Assembly: GCA_004213555.1 (NCBI GenBank)
Contig: SHAP01000001.1
Span: forward strand, 248,001-312,000
Direction: 5' to 3'
Origin: Phycisphaeraceae bacterium
Lineage (GTDB): Bacteria; Planctomycetota; Phycisphaerae; Phycisphaerales; SM1A02
Length of the DNA: 64,000 nt
Part shown: positions 19,075 to 28,381 of the stretch, piece after piece
How the letters are laid out: each line of letters starts with the position of its first letter
Numbering within the stretch: position 1 is the stretch's first letter
Program-made: the position numbers and the translations under genes
Notes under the pieces: model-generated
Databases searched by the model: none
Told to the model about the DNA's origin: nothing
The model's input: only the letters and a program-made list of their open reading frames with translations

Positions 19075-22000
19075 TTACTCGCCGCCCTGCCAACGGGTCC
19101 GGCGACCAATCTCGAGAGAACGCCCCAATTCGTCCATTTTCCGTGGTGGTCCTGGCAAAAGTTGCTCCCCATCCTTGGTGAAGAGATCCATATCTTTGCA
19201 CCAACCACGGGTCCTCAACACGACCCGCTGACGCTCTCCATCCAGGCGAACAGGCATTTCATCAAACTCAAAGGCAATCTCTTCCCCCGAACCAAACACC
19301 GCGGCCGCATTGTCTTTGGTTTCAACGAGATCAAGAACATCACCAAAAGCGGTGTACCAACCAGGCAGCGTTCGCATGTCGGCAAAGGGCATCACATCTG
19401 CATCGTCATACTCGGGTCGCCGACCCTCGTGCACGGTGCGTCGGGCAAACCCACGGGCGGACAACTGGGCCGAGCGAAGAGCGAGTACCTGCCGAGTCGC
19501 TTTCGGGCACGACTCCACTTCGACCAGGCGAACTTGATCCACATGAATTTCAAGATTGGTTCGCAAACGAATGGCCGTGCTCCCCTGGGGCAACGGGGGC
19601 AATGGCATGGCCATGGTTCGTGGCATGCCCGCCGGGTAGCCAAAATCTTCCAACACCACTTGCCAATCACCTGCGAGAGTGCGGGCCTCCAGAGTGAGGC
19701 TTTCCCACGAAGCACCAGACTGCCAAGACGCAAACATGGTCTGGGAATACGGGTATTCCACCCAACCATCGACCACGAGAGCAGCGGGGAAGTCAAGCGA
19801 ATGGCCGAACTCACACTCCAAAACACACTCCGAAGCCAAGCGACCTAAAAATTTCGGATCAAGCGGTCCGGGGTCCACCGCCACAAAGTCCGAAGCGGAA
19901 ATGGACTCGGTGCACGTTTGTCCGTTGACACGTGCTTCCACTGGATGGTGGGTCGTCCGGAAGAAGATGGGCTGGCCAGTTGGAGCAGGTCCATTGATGC
20001 CGAGACGTTCGTCCAGGACCAAATCCCATGGCTCGGGCATGGACCACACTTCCACGCTCGCCGCGTCAAGCCAACAAGATTCCTCCATGGGCTCTGCGAG
20101 CTTCAGTCGCACTGGCTCTCCAGTGGGCGGATTCCAAGGCAACAAGAAACCCTCATCGGGACGCGGTGTGGCGGTGATATTTGGCGCGAGAAGGTAGCCC
20201 ACGCCGCCAACCCCAAGAACATCACTTACGAATTCGTACGAAGTCCCGTTGTGCACGAAGACCACCGGGCACGAACTCATTTGGCGCTGGGTCTCCGCAA
20301 TCCTGTGGATTCCGGCGGCAAGCTGGGGCTCGGTTTGAAAGACCCCGTCGGACCAATCAATCGCCACAAAATCAACCGACTCGGCACCGGCCAAACCAAT
20401 AGAAAGCGGCTCCAGACCCGCCCCCGGAAATGAACTGGCGGGGGGATATTCCAAGACCGACCAGCGACCTCGCTGGCGAACCCGAAGACGGGTTCCGAGA
20501 CCCTCGGCGTTCGATCGCATCGAATCGCCGGTGTCGATTTCACCGGTCAACTCCACTGAGGCAAAAGGGAAACGTCCCTCGCCTGGGGCCCAGAAATGAG
20601 GACCATTGGACTGCACCGTCAAAAGCCCCGGTCCGGCTTCGGGCTCCAACGTCACGGGGCGAACCCCCGACGCGTTGGCGTTGAATTGTTCCAGCAGGCC
20701 GCCCACTCCGGCGGATTCGTCCATGGAAAAGACGAAAGCGGAACCCTCTCCGGAACAGAACAATTCCAACCGACCATCGCCGGAAAAGTCGGCGAGCATC
20801 ATCGAACGTGTGCCTTTGAGTTCGGTGCGATTCTTTCGAACCATCGACAGATCTTTCATGACTTCAAAATGATCCAAAGCCGTCGAGCGCAGGACGTACA
20901 AATCAACCACACCATCGGCGTTCGGGTCCCCCCCCACCACCGCTTGGGCCGGCTCGTCGTCAATCTGCAGCGATTCCCATTGCCAAATGCGATCGTTTCG
21001 AATCACCCACAATCCTTGCTGCCCCACGACCACCAAGTCGCGGTCTCGATCTTGATCCAAGTCCATCGGCAACACCGAGGCTGCGTCAGAGGACAACGCT
21101 TCCAGACCCTCCATTTGACGTCGCCATGAACCATCACCATTGGCGGTGAAAAGGCCCGACTCCGTCAAGAGATCGAGATCTCCGTCGTGGTCAACGTCGG
21201 TCGCGCGGATGGTCCGGGCAGGATCTGCTTCGGCCAAAGCCTCATCAAGCACCGGGACATATCCCTGTGCGGTGGGTTGCCAAAGTTGAATGCCGGGCGC
21301 AGATTGTGAGACGAAGGCCACTTCGCGACCTCCCGAGTGGTCAAGGTCGGCCACCACCGCTGCGTGCCCTTGCACTTGGGCCAGTGGATGGTCGGGGAGA
21401 TAACGAAAGCCGGTTCCTGAACCGTCACCCTGCAAAAACACATGGGAGGTGCCGCTCTGAAGAGCATTGCACAACAACATGTCCATTTGCCCATCCCCAT
21501 CGAAATCTGCGGGCACGATGGCCGAAGGCGCGGACCATTCCTTCACACCCTCGATCCCTTCGATGTTCAACGGTTGCGAAAGTGCAAACAATCCGCCGGC
21601 CGGCTTTGGTTTGGGTTCGGTGGCTGGCTGCAAAGAAACCACTTCGCCGAGTGGGCCCAAGCGGGTGTACTTCCACTCCACGGTGCGGGCCTGAGGGTGA
21701 TCCTGCAAAGCCGTGAAGAGTTCAAAATCTTCCTCCGCACCTTCGACATCGTTCAAGCGGCGCCGCACTTGGGATCTTCGGTAAACCGCCGATCGCAAAA
21801 GTGGGTCCAGTTCCAACACCAAGGTGTACCCAGCCGCAGCTGCCTCCGGTTGCTCTGGCTCGATGGCCTGGGCCAAGAAATACTGCACGAATGGGTCATC
21901 GGGGACGTCTTCGGCCAAACCGGAGAAGACTTCCCGGCATTCTTCCTCTTCCCCCGCCCGGACCAAGAGCAACCCCAACCCGTATCGGGCCCGTTGGTGG

Positions 22001-22305
22001 GAAGGGTCGTCGGCCAGCACCGATCGAAAAATCTCGATGGCCCCCGCTTCGTCACCTTCACGCTGACGGTTGAGTTGGGCAAACGCAAAATTGGTTCGCA
22101 CATCCAAGAGCCGAGGATGGTCTTCCAACAACGACGCGAATGCTTGAAAGGCGCCGTCGTAGTCGTATCGCCCCATCAGCATGACGCCTTCGTCATTTCG
22201 ACGAGCGATTTCGGGATCATTGGACTGGAACACCGGGGCACGTTCGCCACAGCCGGTCAAGGCCACAACCACGAGCACGAACAGGAGCAGGGGAAAGAAA
22301 CGCAT
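19075..22305 (-). CDS. TPR/FG-GAP/UnbV lipoprotein
   Basis: A 1076-residue exported lipoprotein. Residues 1-18 are a lipoprotein signal with the lipobox ALTGC, giving Cys19 as the lipid site. Tetratricopeptide-like helices fill about 30-210, FG-GAP loops (such as DFDGDGQMDMLL and DVDHDGDLDLLT) fill about 260-540, and an ASPIC/UnbV-like stretch lies near 590-660. The last 400 residues are a beta-rich region with several Cys and no family I recognise. It is the second gene of the operon, 5 bases after the nitrilase gene and 56 before the cytochrome. A scaffold or substrate-binding role in a redox complex is inferred only from the neighbours. Confidence 0.82.
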   Translation of the reverse strand: MRFFPLLLFVLVVVALTGCGERAPVFQSNDPEIARRNDEGVMLMGRYDYDGAFQAFASLLEDHPRLLDVRTNFAFAQLNRQREGDEAGAIEIFRSVLADDPSHQRARYGLGLLLVRAGEEEECREVFSGLAEDVPDDPFVQYFLAQAIEPEQPEAAAAGYTLVLELDPLLRSAVYRRSQVRRRLNDVEGAEEDFELFTALQDHPQARTVEWKYTRLGPLGEVVSLQPATEPKPKPAGGLFALSQPLNIEGIEGVKEWSAPSAIVPADFDGDGQMDMLLCNALQSGTSHVFLQGDGSGTGFRYLPDHPLAQVQGHAAVVADLDHSGGREVAFVSQSAPGIQLWQPTAQGYVPVLDEALAEADPARTIRATDVDHDGDLDLLTESGLFTANGDGSWRRQMEGLEALSSDAASVLPMDLDQDRDRDLVVVGQQGLWVIRNDRIWQWESLQIDDEPAQAVVGGDPNADGVVDLYVLRSTALDHFEVMKDLSMVRKNRTELKGTRSMMLADFSGDGRLELFCSGEGSAFVFSMDESAGVGGLLEQFNANASGVRPVTLEPEAGPGLLTVQSNGPHFWAPGEGRFPFASVELTGEIDTGDSMRSNAEGLGTRLRVRQRGRWSVLEYPPASSFPGAGLEPLSIGLAGAESVDFVAIDWSDGVFQTEPQLAAGIHRIAETQRQMSSCPVVFVHNGTSYEFVSDVLGVGGVGYLLAPNITATPRPDEGFLLPWNPPTGEPVRLKLAEPMEESCWLDAASVEVWSMPEPWDLVLDERLGINGPAPTGQPIFFRTTHHPVEARVNGQTCTESISASDFVAVDPGPLDPKFLGRLASECVLECEFGHSLDFPAALVVDGWVEYPYSQTMFASWQSGASWESLTLEARTLAGDWQVVLEDFGYPAGMPRTMAMPLPPLPQGSTAIRLRTNLEIHVDQVRLVEVESCPKATRQVLALRSAQLSARGFARRTVHEGRRPEYDDADVMPFADMRTLPGWYTAFGDVLDLVETKDNAAAVFGSGEEIAFEFDEMPVRLDGERQRVVLRTRGWCKDMDLFTKDGEQLLPGPPRKMDELGRSLEIGRRTRWQGGE

Positions 22306-22310
22306 GGGGA

Positions 22311-23303
22311 TTACTGTTGATCGGGCAATTGACCCTTCGCTCGAGAAAGACGGGCTTCCAACGATTCAGAGGTAATGGGATGCTCTGTGGCGGGCGACAA
22401 GCCTGGTCCTGGTGGAAGACCGTGCATGCTTCGGCGGAGATGGGATCGCATGTCGTGCCCTCGACGACGAGATCTGGCATCGCGAACCGCCGATACGTCG
22501 ACCGGACCGACCACAATCTTTTCTCCCTCGCCGGGGTCCGCTTGGCTCATGATGCGACCGTCGTGATCCACAATCATTGAACCACCTGGCCAAGAGAAAG
22601 GCGGGTACCCCGCCAAGGAAGCACCTTGGTTGCAGGCCACCACGCAGGCCGTATTTTCTGCCGCCCGAGCGCGGTTGAAGAGCGTCCACCAATCCATTGG
22701 AGGCGTTGCACCCCAAGGATCCATGTACGCGCTCACCCGCACCAGCACTTCAGCTCCTTTGAAAGCCAGCTCTCGCAGGGTCTCGGGAAACAGCCAGTCG
22801 TAACAGATGGCGGCCCCCAGTCGACCGATCTCGGTTTCCACCACCGGAAAAGGGTCGTCCGGGTAATCGGCAATGTCATGGGGAGAAGCATGCACTTCCC
22901 AAGGCACCCAAGGATTGACCTTTCGATACTTCGCCAACAACCCGGTGGGGCCAACCAGACATGTCGTGTTGAACACCGCGTCTGGAAAGTTTGAATCACG
23001 TTCCAAGAACGTTCCGGTCCACACAAAGCACCCCAACTCCTGACAAGCCTTGATGTACGGCGTCAACGAGTCACCCGGAAGCTCCACCGCCAATTGTTCC
23101 CGGAGGTCGGCCAAAGACATCGTGGGAGCGGCGTGGGCAAACTCGGGAAACACCAAAAGACGCACATCAAAAAAGGGCTCGTACCCGCCCACCGCGTGGT
23201 GCATCATCTGGACCATGTGGTCGATGCGAGCGGGGATTTCCGAACGCTTTTTGGGGCACGGAAACGCCGTTTGACAGCAGGCTGCGTGGTAGCGGAGCGA
23301 CAT
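22311..23303 (-). CDS. carbon-nitrogen hydrolase (nitrilase superfamily)
   Basis: A 330-residue cytosolic amidase or nitrilase. The catalytic triad is complete: Glu54 in FPEFAH, Lys128 in YRKVNP and Cys167 in AAICYDWLFPE. It splits a C-N bond of an amide or nitrile through a Cys thioester; the true substrate cannot be read from sequence, and an aliphatic amide or formamide is only one option. The C-terminal 50 residues are basic and unconserved. It is the first gene of the operon that continues with the UnbV lipoprotein (5-base gap) and the cytochrome, an unexpected partner that hints at a shared physiological role. Confidence 0.87.
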   Translation of the reverse strand: MSLRYHAACCQTAFPCPKKRSEIPARIDHMVQMMHHAVGGYEPFFDVRLLVFPEFAHAAPTMSLADLREQLAVELPGDSLTPYIKACQELGCFVWTGTFLERDSNFPDAVFNTTCLVGPTGLLAKYRKVNPWVPWEVHASPHDIADYPDDPFPVVETEIGRLGAAICYDWLFPETLRELAFKGAEVLVRVSAYMDPWGATPPMDWWTLFNRARAAENTACVVACNQGASLAGYPPFSWPGGSMIVDHDGRIMSQADPGEGEKIVVGPVDVSAVRDARSRRRGHDMRSHLRRSMHGLPPGPGLSPATEHPITSESLEARLSRAKGQLPDQQ

Positions 23304-23359
23304 GAATCAAAAGGATAGATCCCCAAGCACCAGCCCGTCGAAAGTGGACAAAACGAGCA

Positions 23360-23384
23360 CCGGGCCGACCAAAGGTCGACCCGG
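23360..23384 (-). terminator. probable intrinsic terminator after the FG-GAP protein gene
   Basis: An 11-base stem (23360-23370 with 23374-23384, one G-U type mismatch) around the loop AAA lies 30 bases past the stop of the minus-strand gene. A short U tract follows a few bases later, so termination strength is uncertain. Confidence 0.5.
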
Positions 23385-23413
23385 CACGTGCGAAGTTTGT
23401 GGAATCACTCAGA

Positions 23414-25816
23414 TCAGCAAGGGCCGAAGGATGAAAGCAACTGGACGAGATCGCTGAATCCGGTTGTGCCGTCGCCATCAATGTCTGCATCGACGCCGCC
23501 CCAGGCGGAAAGCACTTCGAGGATGTCGCCAAAATCGGTGATGCCATCGCTGTTCACATCCGTTGGACAAACATTGCCACAGATGACTTCTTCAACACTG
23601 AAGTCATCGATTCCAGCTTCCGTGATGGAGTTGTTGGGCGCGTCTGCGGATTGGAAGGCCACGATGACCTCGGCCGACGGTTCAACCCAATCACCCACGC
23701 GGAACGAAACGGTTTCCCACGCCGAGTTGGTACCCGTCGTGGCCAAAGTGGTCACTTCGGTGAAAGTGGCACCGTTGTCACTGGAGACCAAGGTCCGAAG
23801 GAAATCTTCTTCCACGGTGCCTTCATCTGAGCAGTAGAACCATCGAGCAAAGGACACGGTGCCATCGGATCCTTCGAGGTCCAGGGCCGAGGAATACAAC
23901 GTCACCGGACCACCGTCAAGGTCGGCCGAGCCGGCCGTTCCGCCAGCGTCACCGTTCTGGGTCATCCAGCAGTTGACGTTTTCTGCGCCGGCCGAAGCAT
24001 CGTCTTCGGGATTCGCAATCGCGCCACCCGACAAGGTTCCGTTGGGGTCGGCCAGCTCCCAGAATCCCGCCGTGGTGCCAGCATCTGCAATGGCAGTCCA
24101 GCCATCCTCGCCTTGTTCCATGGAATTGAGATAGGACGTCTCCACCCCTTCGGCAGCCAGCAGATCAAACTCGACCGCAGGGGCCGCCGGCGGATCGCGA
24201 TACACCGCACCGCTGGTCAAGCTGGCTTGCACGTAGAACGAGACCGGGGTCGGACAGTCCACGGCGGGCAGCGTGCCTGCAAACGAAAGGCCCCCGGTGC
24301 TGGTGAGCGCTTGCTCCACCGCTGGGGCACCATCCACCGAAACAAACATCTTGACGCTGGATGGATCAATGATCGAACCGCCGATCTCGGTCAACTGAAC
24401 CGAAAGGTCACTCTCTGATCCCGCGGGCAAGAATTGCGGAACGCCACCGGGGTAGCCGAAGCTCACGCCGACTGGTGGCTGGTTCACCCAAATCTCGGTG
24501 CCGTCGCAACGGCCAGAAACAATGTCAAGCCAGCCATCGCCATTGAGGTCAAAGACCGCCATGTCGTGCACGCCAAACAAGTTGGCCTGAGGAATAGGGA
24601 AGCCCTGCTCCTGGAACGACACATTGGGTGTGTTGCCCAAGTTTCGGTAGATCAAGGTTCGCCGGTCGCATCCCGCAATGTCCACATCAACATCGGTGAT
24701 GATCACATCCGGGAAGCCGTCGTTGTTGAGGTCATCGGTCCAAGAGTTGCCGCCGAATCCGGCCGAATTCTGGAAGTTGAAAGACGTAAAGGTTGCTTGA
24801 CCTTGGCCGTCGTTCCCTTGGTTCAGAAGATAGGTGTCCACGTTGTCATCGACCACCACCATGTCAAGACGGCCGTCGCCATTCAGGTCGTCCACCGAGA
24901 CAAAGTACGGGGCAGCTTGGTTGACGATGTCGTAGCGATTGAAGACGCCTTCGTTGGACGGGTTGTTGTACGTGACCGCCACGTGCTGCGGGGCATTCAA
25001 CGAGGTTTGCTTGACCACGTCCATGACCCCATCACCATTCATGTCGGCGATGGCACTCGCGGCACCAAAGGCCGAAAGGCTCATCTCGCCAGTCAGGCGG
25101 CTGTTGGTTTCGTCGGTAAAAAATCCAGACCCATTGTTGATCAACAACCGGTTGTTGTAGTCAAAGATTTGGGACCCACCGGAGTCGTAATCACCGAAGT
25201 ACAAGTCCAGATCACCATCGCCGTCGACGTCACCCGCAGCAACCGAGCAAAATCGAGGACCGGCCGTGGGGTGCATTTCAGGGATTCGGGCATCTTCGAA
25301 CCGGAAGCCTTGCCACACCCCGCCGGACTCACCCAAGTTGATGTAGATCCGAGGGTGCGAAAGATGCTTCTGGCTGTTGTCGGTCAGGGTTGGCGCGGTG
25401 GCCATGTCCAACCAGCCATCTCCGTTGAGGTCGGCCAAGACCACATCCCGGTCGTTGGTCGGGGTCAAGAAGCCTTGGTCTCCCGAGACATCTGAAGCCA
25501 CGGCGTAGTCGGCGGTGCGATCCATCAAGACGCCATTGATGGCATGCCCCTCCGCAACGCCTTCATTCATGAACAAAATGTTGGTGTCGCGTCCCGCGCT
25601 GGTGAACGGCTGCTTGCGAACACACACCAGATCGATGTCACCATCGAGATCCACATCACCCCAGGCGTAGTCTTTTTCTTGGGTGTCGTTCACGGTGATG
25701 GAGGGATCGTTTCCAGCAACGCGCATGCGGACCGTGGTTTCATCGGAAAAGTTGACCCAATTTTGCGCCAGAGCGCTGGCGGTCAAAGCTGGAATGGTGA
25801 GCAAGATACGCGTCAT
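23414..25816 (-). CDS. secreted FG-GAP/VCBS repeat protein with dockerin-like tail
   Basis: An 800-residue exported protein. Residues 1-17 form a signal peptide (TIPALTASALA). Many FG-GAP loops with D-x-D-G-D patterns (DVDLDGDIDLVC, DLNGDGWLDMAT, DVDGDGDLDLYF) span about 50-440 and would fold into a Ca-binding beta-propeller. A beta-sandwich stretch follows (about 590-740), similar in style to the region before the tail of the subtilase at 4 kb. The end has two dockerin-like loops (DVNSDGITDFGDI and DIDGDGTTGFSDL). No catalytic motif was seen. It lies 37 bases after the DUF1111 gene, so the two are probably co-transcribed. Surface adhesion or polymer binding is a guess. Confidence 0.82.
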   Translation of the reverse strand: MTRILLTIPALTASALAQNWVNFSDETTVRMRVAGNDPSITVNDTQEKDYAWGDVDLDGDIDLVCVRKQPFTSAGRDTNILFMNEGVAEGHAINGVLMDRTADYAVASDVSGDQGFLTPTNDRDVVLADLNGDGWLDMATAPTLTDNSQKHLSHPRIYINLGESGGVWQGFRFEDARIPEMHPTAGPRFCSVAAGDVDGDGDLDLYFGDYDSGGSQIFDYNNRLLINNGSGFFTDETNSRLTGEMSLSAFGAASAIADMNGDGVMDVVKQTSLNAPQHVAVTYNNPSNEGVFNRYDIVNQAAPYFVSVDDLNGDGRLDMVVVDDNVDTYLLNQGNDGQGQATFTSFNFQNSAGFGGNSWTDDLNNDGFPDVIITDVDVDIAGCDRRTLIYRNLGNTPNVSFQEQGFPIPQANLFGVHDMAVFDLNGDGWLDIVSGRCDGTEIWVNQPPVGVSFGYPGGVPQFLPAGSESDLSVQLTEIGGSIIDPSSVKMFVSVDGAPAVEQALTSTGGLSFAGTLPAVDCPTPVSFYVQASLTSGAVYRDPPAAPAVEFDLLAAEGVETSYLNSMEQGEDGWTAIADAGTTAGFWELADPNGTLSGGAIANPEDDASAGAENVNCWMTQNGDAGGTAGSADLDGGPVTLYSSALDLEGSDGTVSFARWFYCSDEGTVEEDFLRTLVSSDNGATFTEVTTLATTGTNSAWETVSFRVGDWVEPSAEVIVAFQSADAPNNSITEAGIDDFSVEEVICGNVCPTDVNSDGITDFGDILEVLSAWGGVDADIDGDGTTGFSDLVQLLSSFGPC

Positions 25817-25853
25817 GCAAATTCTCCTCTGGGAGTTTCGATCAGGGTGATGC

Positions 25854-27485
25854 TCAGCATCCTCCCCAAACAGACAAAATCAAGACCAAATCCGGGAAGC
25901 CGACGACACCATTGCCATCAAGGTCTTCCGGACACGCCGCGCAGGCCCCCCAAGCGGAGAGCACGCGGACCAAATCTGGGAAGGTGACCGCCCCGTCACC
26001 GTCAAAATCGCCGGGGCAAGCACTGCACGCATCAGGAACCCCGTCGCCATTCGCATCCGCCGCATTGCCGGACGCGATGGCCACGATGTCCAAGACGCCA
26101 TCGCCATCACAATCGGCGGTGTCGAATGGCGCCCCGAGGGCCCGAGCGAACCACGCGGCATCGGTGGCGTCGACATCACCATCTTGGTCGATGTCGGCGA
26201 CCGCACACGGCGAGTCGGCGTCGTATTGGTCGGTGCCGTCGCCATTGAAGCATGCCGTGACGGAGGGAAGATCAAAGAGGTCAACCGATTCGTCACCGTT
26301 CATGTCAAACTCGGCGCGTCCCAATGATCCCAAGAAGGCAATCACATCGGCTTTGTCTTGTGAAGGCAACGCGTCGTATGCCTGGGCCGAGGCCACCCCT
26401 TCGCTCAGAAGAGCATTGTGCTCCGCGATCGCATCGGTGATCAAATCGGTGAAGGTCCCCTCGGAAATGCGCCCGTCGTGCCACATGGGGCGTCGGGTGC
26501 GAAGGCCCCACAGAGGTGGCGTCCGCATCTCGTACTGTCCGGCCCCGGCTTGGGCAATGAAGTCCGAAGCCAAGCCCATGTTGTGCAGCAAGAAGTTGGA
26601 ATAGGGGCGAATGGTCTTGTTACGCAGGAAAGGCTCAAGGGATGGGTCGTTCGCGGTCGTAAACGATGGGTTGTGGCACTGCGCGCAGCCCACTTGGTTG
26701 AACAACTGCTCTCCCCGCATGCCCGAACGAGGCGTTTGCGGTGGTGCGGCAAGGAACCGTTGAAAATCAGACACGCGGTCGATGAAGTGGAAGCCTTCTG
26801 CGTCGGGGCCATCTTCCGGATCGGGAACGGTGTCACATTCTGCGATGGCTGGAGGCAAGATGCCGTTGGGATCGTTTTCGGTAGGAATCAACCGGTTGGT
26901 CAATCCCATTTCTTCACGGGCGGCGTCGCCGCTGAACGAAAGAATGGTGGCCAGTTGGCTTTTCCAGCCAAACCGGCCCACACGGGTGGTGGTGGGGTCT
27001 TCGAGCAGCGGGACAATGTTGGCCCGCCCACTGATACCAGGTCCACTGGATTCCAAAGCCAAGAGGTCGGCATCGGCAATGGCCTCCACCAGGCCATACC
27101 CCAACATGCCAATCGTGAGTCGGTCGGACACGATGTTGGCCATGGCTGGCAAATCTTCAGCGCACCCCGTGTCGATCCCGGAGACTTGAAGCAGGGAGCC
27201 GCCGAACTCCTCAAGTTCGACGAAGCCTTCTTCCTTGTCTTCCATTCCGAAGCGAATCACGGTTTGGCTGCCGTGCCCGCCGACAGGATTGTTGTGGCAG
27301 TTGGCGCAAGACTGTTTGTTGAAAATCGGCCCCAAACCATCCTCGGCAATCAACGACGTGTTATAGAGCTGGGCTCCTGCCTCAAAGCGGGCGCTGTAGG
27401 CGGCATCAAGACCAGAAATGGGGTCACCCATGCGGGCTTGAAGCTCCACTTGGCCGATGACCATTGCCAGTATGAATCCGCTCAT
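25854..27485 (-). CDS. DUF1111 dihaem oxidoreductase-like protein with dockerin-like tail
   Basis: A 543-residue exported protein of the DUF1111 (thiol-oxidoreductase-like, dihaem peroxidase-related) family. Two haem c sites are present: Cys60-His64 (CANCH) and Cys267-His271 (CAQCH). A short signal (SGFILAMVIGQVELQA) precedes. The C-terminal 150 residues carry four or more Ca loops (DMNGDESVDLFDL, DIDQDGDVDATDA, DFDGDGAVTFPDL, DLDGNGVVGFPDL), a dockerin-like region. The ATG at 27485 was chosen because it begins the signal; 20 more codons are open upstream. It is divergent from the TPR/CRTAC1 lipoprotein pair, with only 113 bases between. Fusion of haem and dockerin-like parts in one chain is unusual. 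Confidence 0.85.
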   Translation of the reverse strand: MSGFILAMVIGQVELQARMGDPISGLDAAYSARFEAGAQLYNTSLIAEDGLGPIFNKQSCANCHNNPVGGHGSQTVIRFGMEDKEEGFVELEEFGGSLLQVSGIDTGCAEDLPAMANIVSDRLTIGMLGYGLVEAIADADLLALESSGPGISGRANIVPLLEDPTTTRVGRFGWKSQLATILSFSGDAAREEMGLTNRLIPTENDPNGILPPAIAECDTVPDPEDGPDAEGFHFIDRVSDFQRFLAAPPQTPRSGMRGEQLFNQVGCAQCHNPSFTTANDPSLEPFLRNKTIRPYSNFLLHNMGLASDFIAQAGAGQYEMRTPPLWGLRTRRPMWHDGRISEGTFTDLITDAIAEHNALLSEGVASAQAYDALPSQDKADVIAFLGSLGRAEFDMNGDESVDLFDLPSVTACFNGDGTDQYDADSPCAVADIDQDGDVDATDAAWFARALGAPFDTADCDGDGVLDIVAIASGNAADANGDGVPDACSACPGDFDGDGAVTFPDLVRVLSAWGACAACPEDLDGNGVVGFPDLVLILSVWGGC

Positions 27486-27598
27486 CAGTGCAGTATGTCC
27501 TCCATCTTGTCTATAAGGTGGAAATCCCTGTTGGTTCCATCCCATTGAGACAGTTCATAGACGAATTTTTAGATTATCGCCCCACCCCAAAATGGGGA

Positions 27599-28381
27599 AT
27601 GCTGGCCCTTGGGGTGGTGGCGTTCGTTCTTGGATGCGACCAGAATCCTGATTCCACCACCAAGAACAGTGGTGAATCGTTCAATATTCCCCCCTCCAGC
27701 ACCACCACCGCCCTGCGAAGTGATCTGGGAGGGGTGCTGGACCTGCTCCGATCCGGCCCCACGGGGGCCGCTCGGATCCGTCTCAAGAAGCTTTTGGACC
27801 AAAATCCAACCGATGGGCAGGCCGCTTTTCTCTACGGCCTGAGCCTGCACCAAGAGAAGCGGTACAGCGAAGCTCGGGCCTATTTTGACCAAGCTTTGGA
27901 GCACGCCCCAGACTACGCCACCACCCACCATTTTTTGGGTTGGTGTTTGTTCTACGAAGGCGAGTTGGGATTGGCGAGGGCCAGCTTCTCACGCCACACC
28001 AAATTGGTGGAAGGGGAAGGAGACGATTACTTCGCGATGGGACTGATTGCCCTCGAGCAAAATCACTTGGCAGAAGCAGAAGACTCTTTCGAAATCGCAC
28101 TGCAGTGCTTTGAGGCCCTGCCGGCATTCAACGGCCGGGATCGTGAGCAAGGGAAGACCTTCGCCCGTTTGGGCGAGTTGGCCGACGTACTCGGCAATCT
28201 AGACCTGGCCGCCGAACGGCTGTCCAAGGCCACCGAACTGTTCCCCGACCATTACGAAGCCTGGCATCGCCTGGCCGCCATCGAACGACGCCGCGGGAAC
28301 CAAGACGCCGCGGCCCAAGCGGCGGAACAGGAAGCCGCGGCACGAAATCGAGTCGGACGCCCGCAAGGTTTTCCCGAATGA
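27599..28381 (+). CDS. TPR lipoprotein
   Basis: A 260-residue lipoprotein made mostly of tetratricopeptide repeats. From the ATG at 27599, preceded by GGGG a few bases upstream, residues 1-12 are a signal that ends in the lipobox FVLGC with a Cys lipid site. A low-complexity Ser/Thr-rich linker follows, then TPR helices from about 45 to 250 (for example AAFLYGLSLHQEKRYSEARA). The frame is open back to 27488 but that adds a polar stretch before the signal. It is joined by ATGA to the CRTAC1-like gene downstream, so the two products are made in step. It likely acts as a periplasmic scaffold. Confidence 0.8.
   Translation: MLALGVVAFVLGCDQNPDSTTKNSGESFNIPPSSTTTALRSDLGGVLDLLRSGPTGAARIRLKKLLDQNPTDGQAAFLYGLSLHQEKRYSEARAYFDQALEHAPDYATTHHFLGWCLFYEGELGLARASFSRHTKLVEGEGDDYFAMGLIALEQNHLAEAEDSFEIALQCFEALPAFNGRDREQGKTFARLGELADVLGNLDLAAERLSKATELFPDHYEAWHRLAAIERRRGNQDAAAQAAEQEAAARNRVGRPQGFPE

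Noticed and set aside
24434-25495. A 353-codon plus-strand frame opposite the FG-GAP protein gene.
   Set aside because: The repeated D-x-D-G-D codons read backwards give a Val/His-rich product with no meaning of its own.
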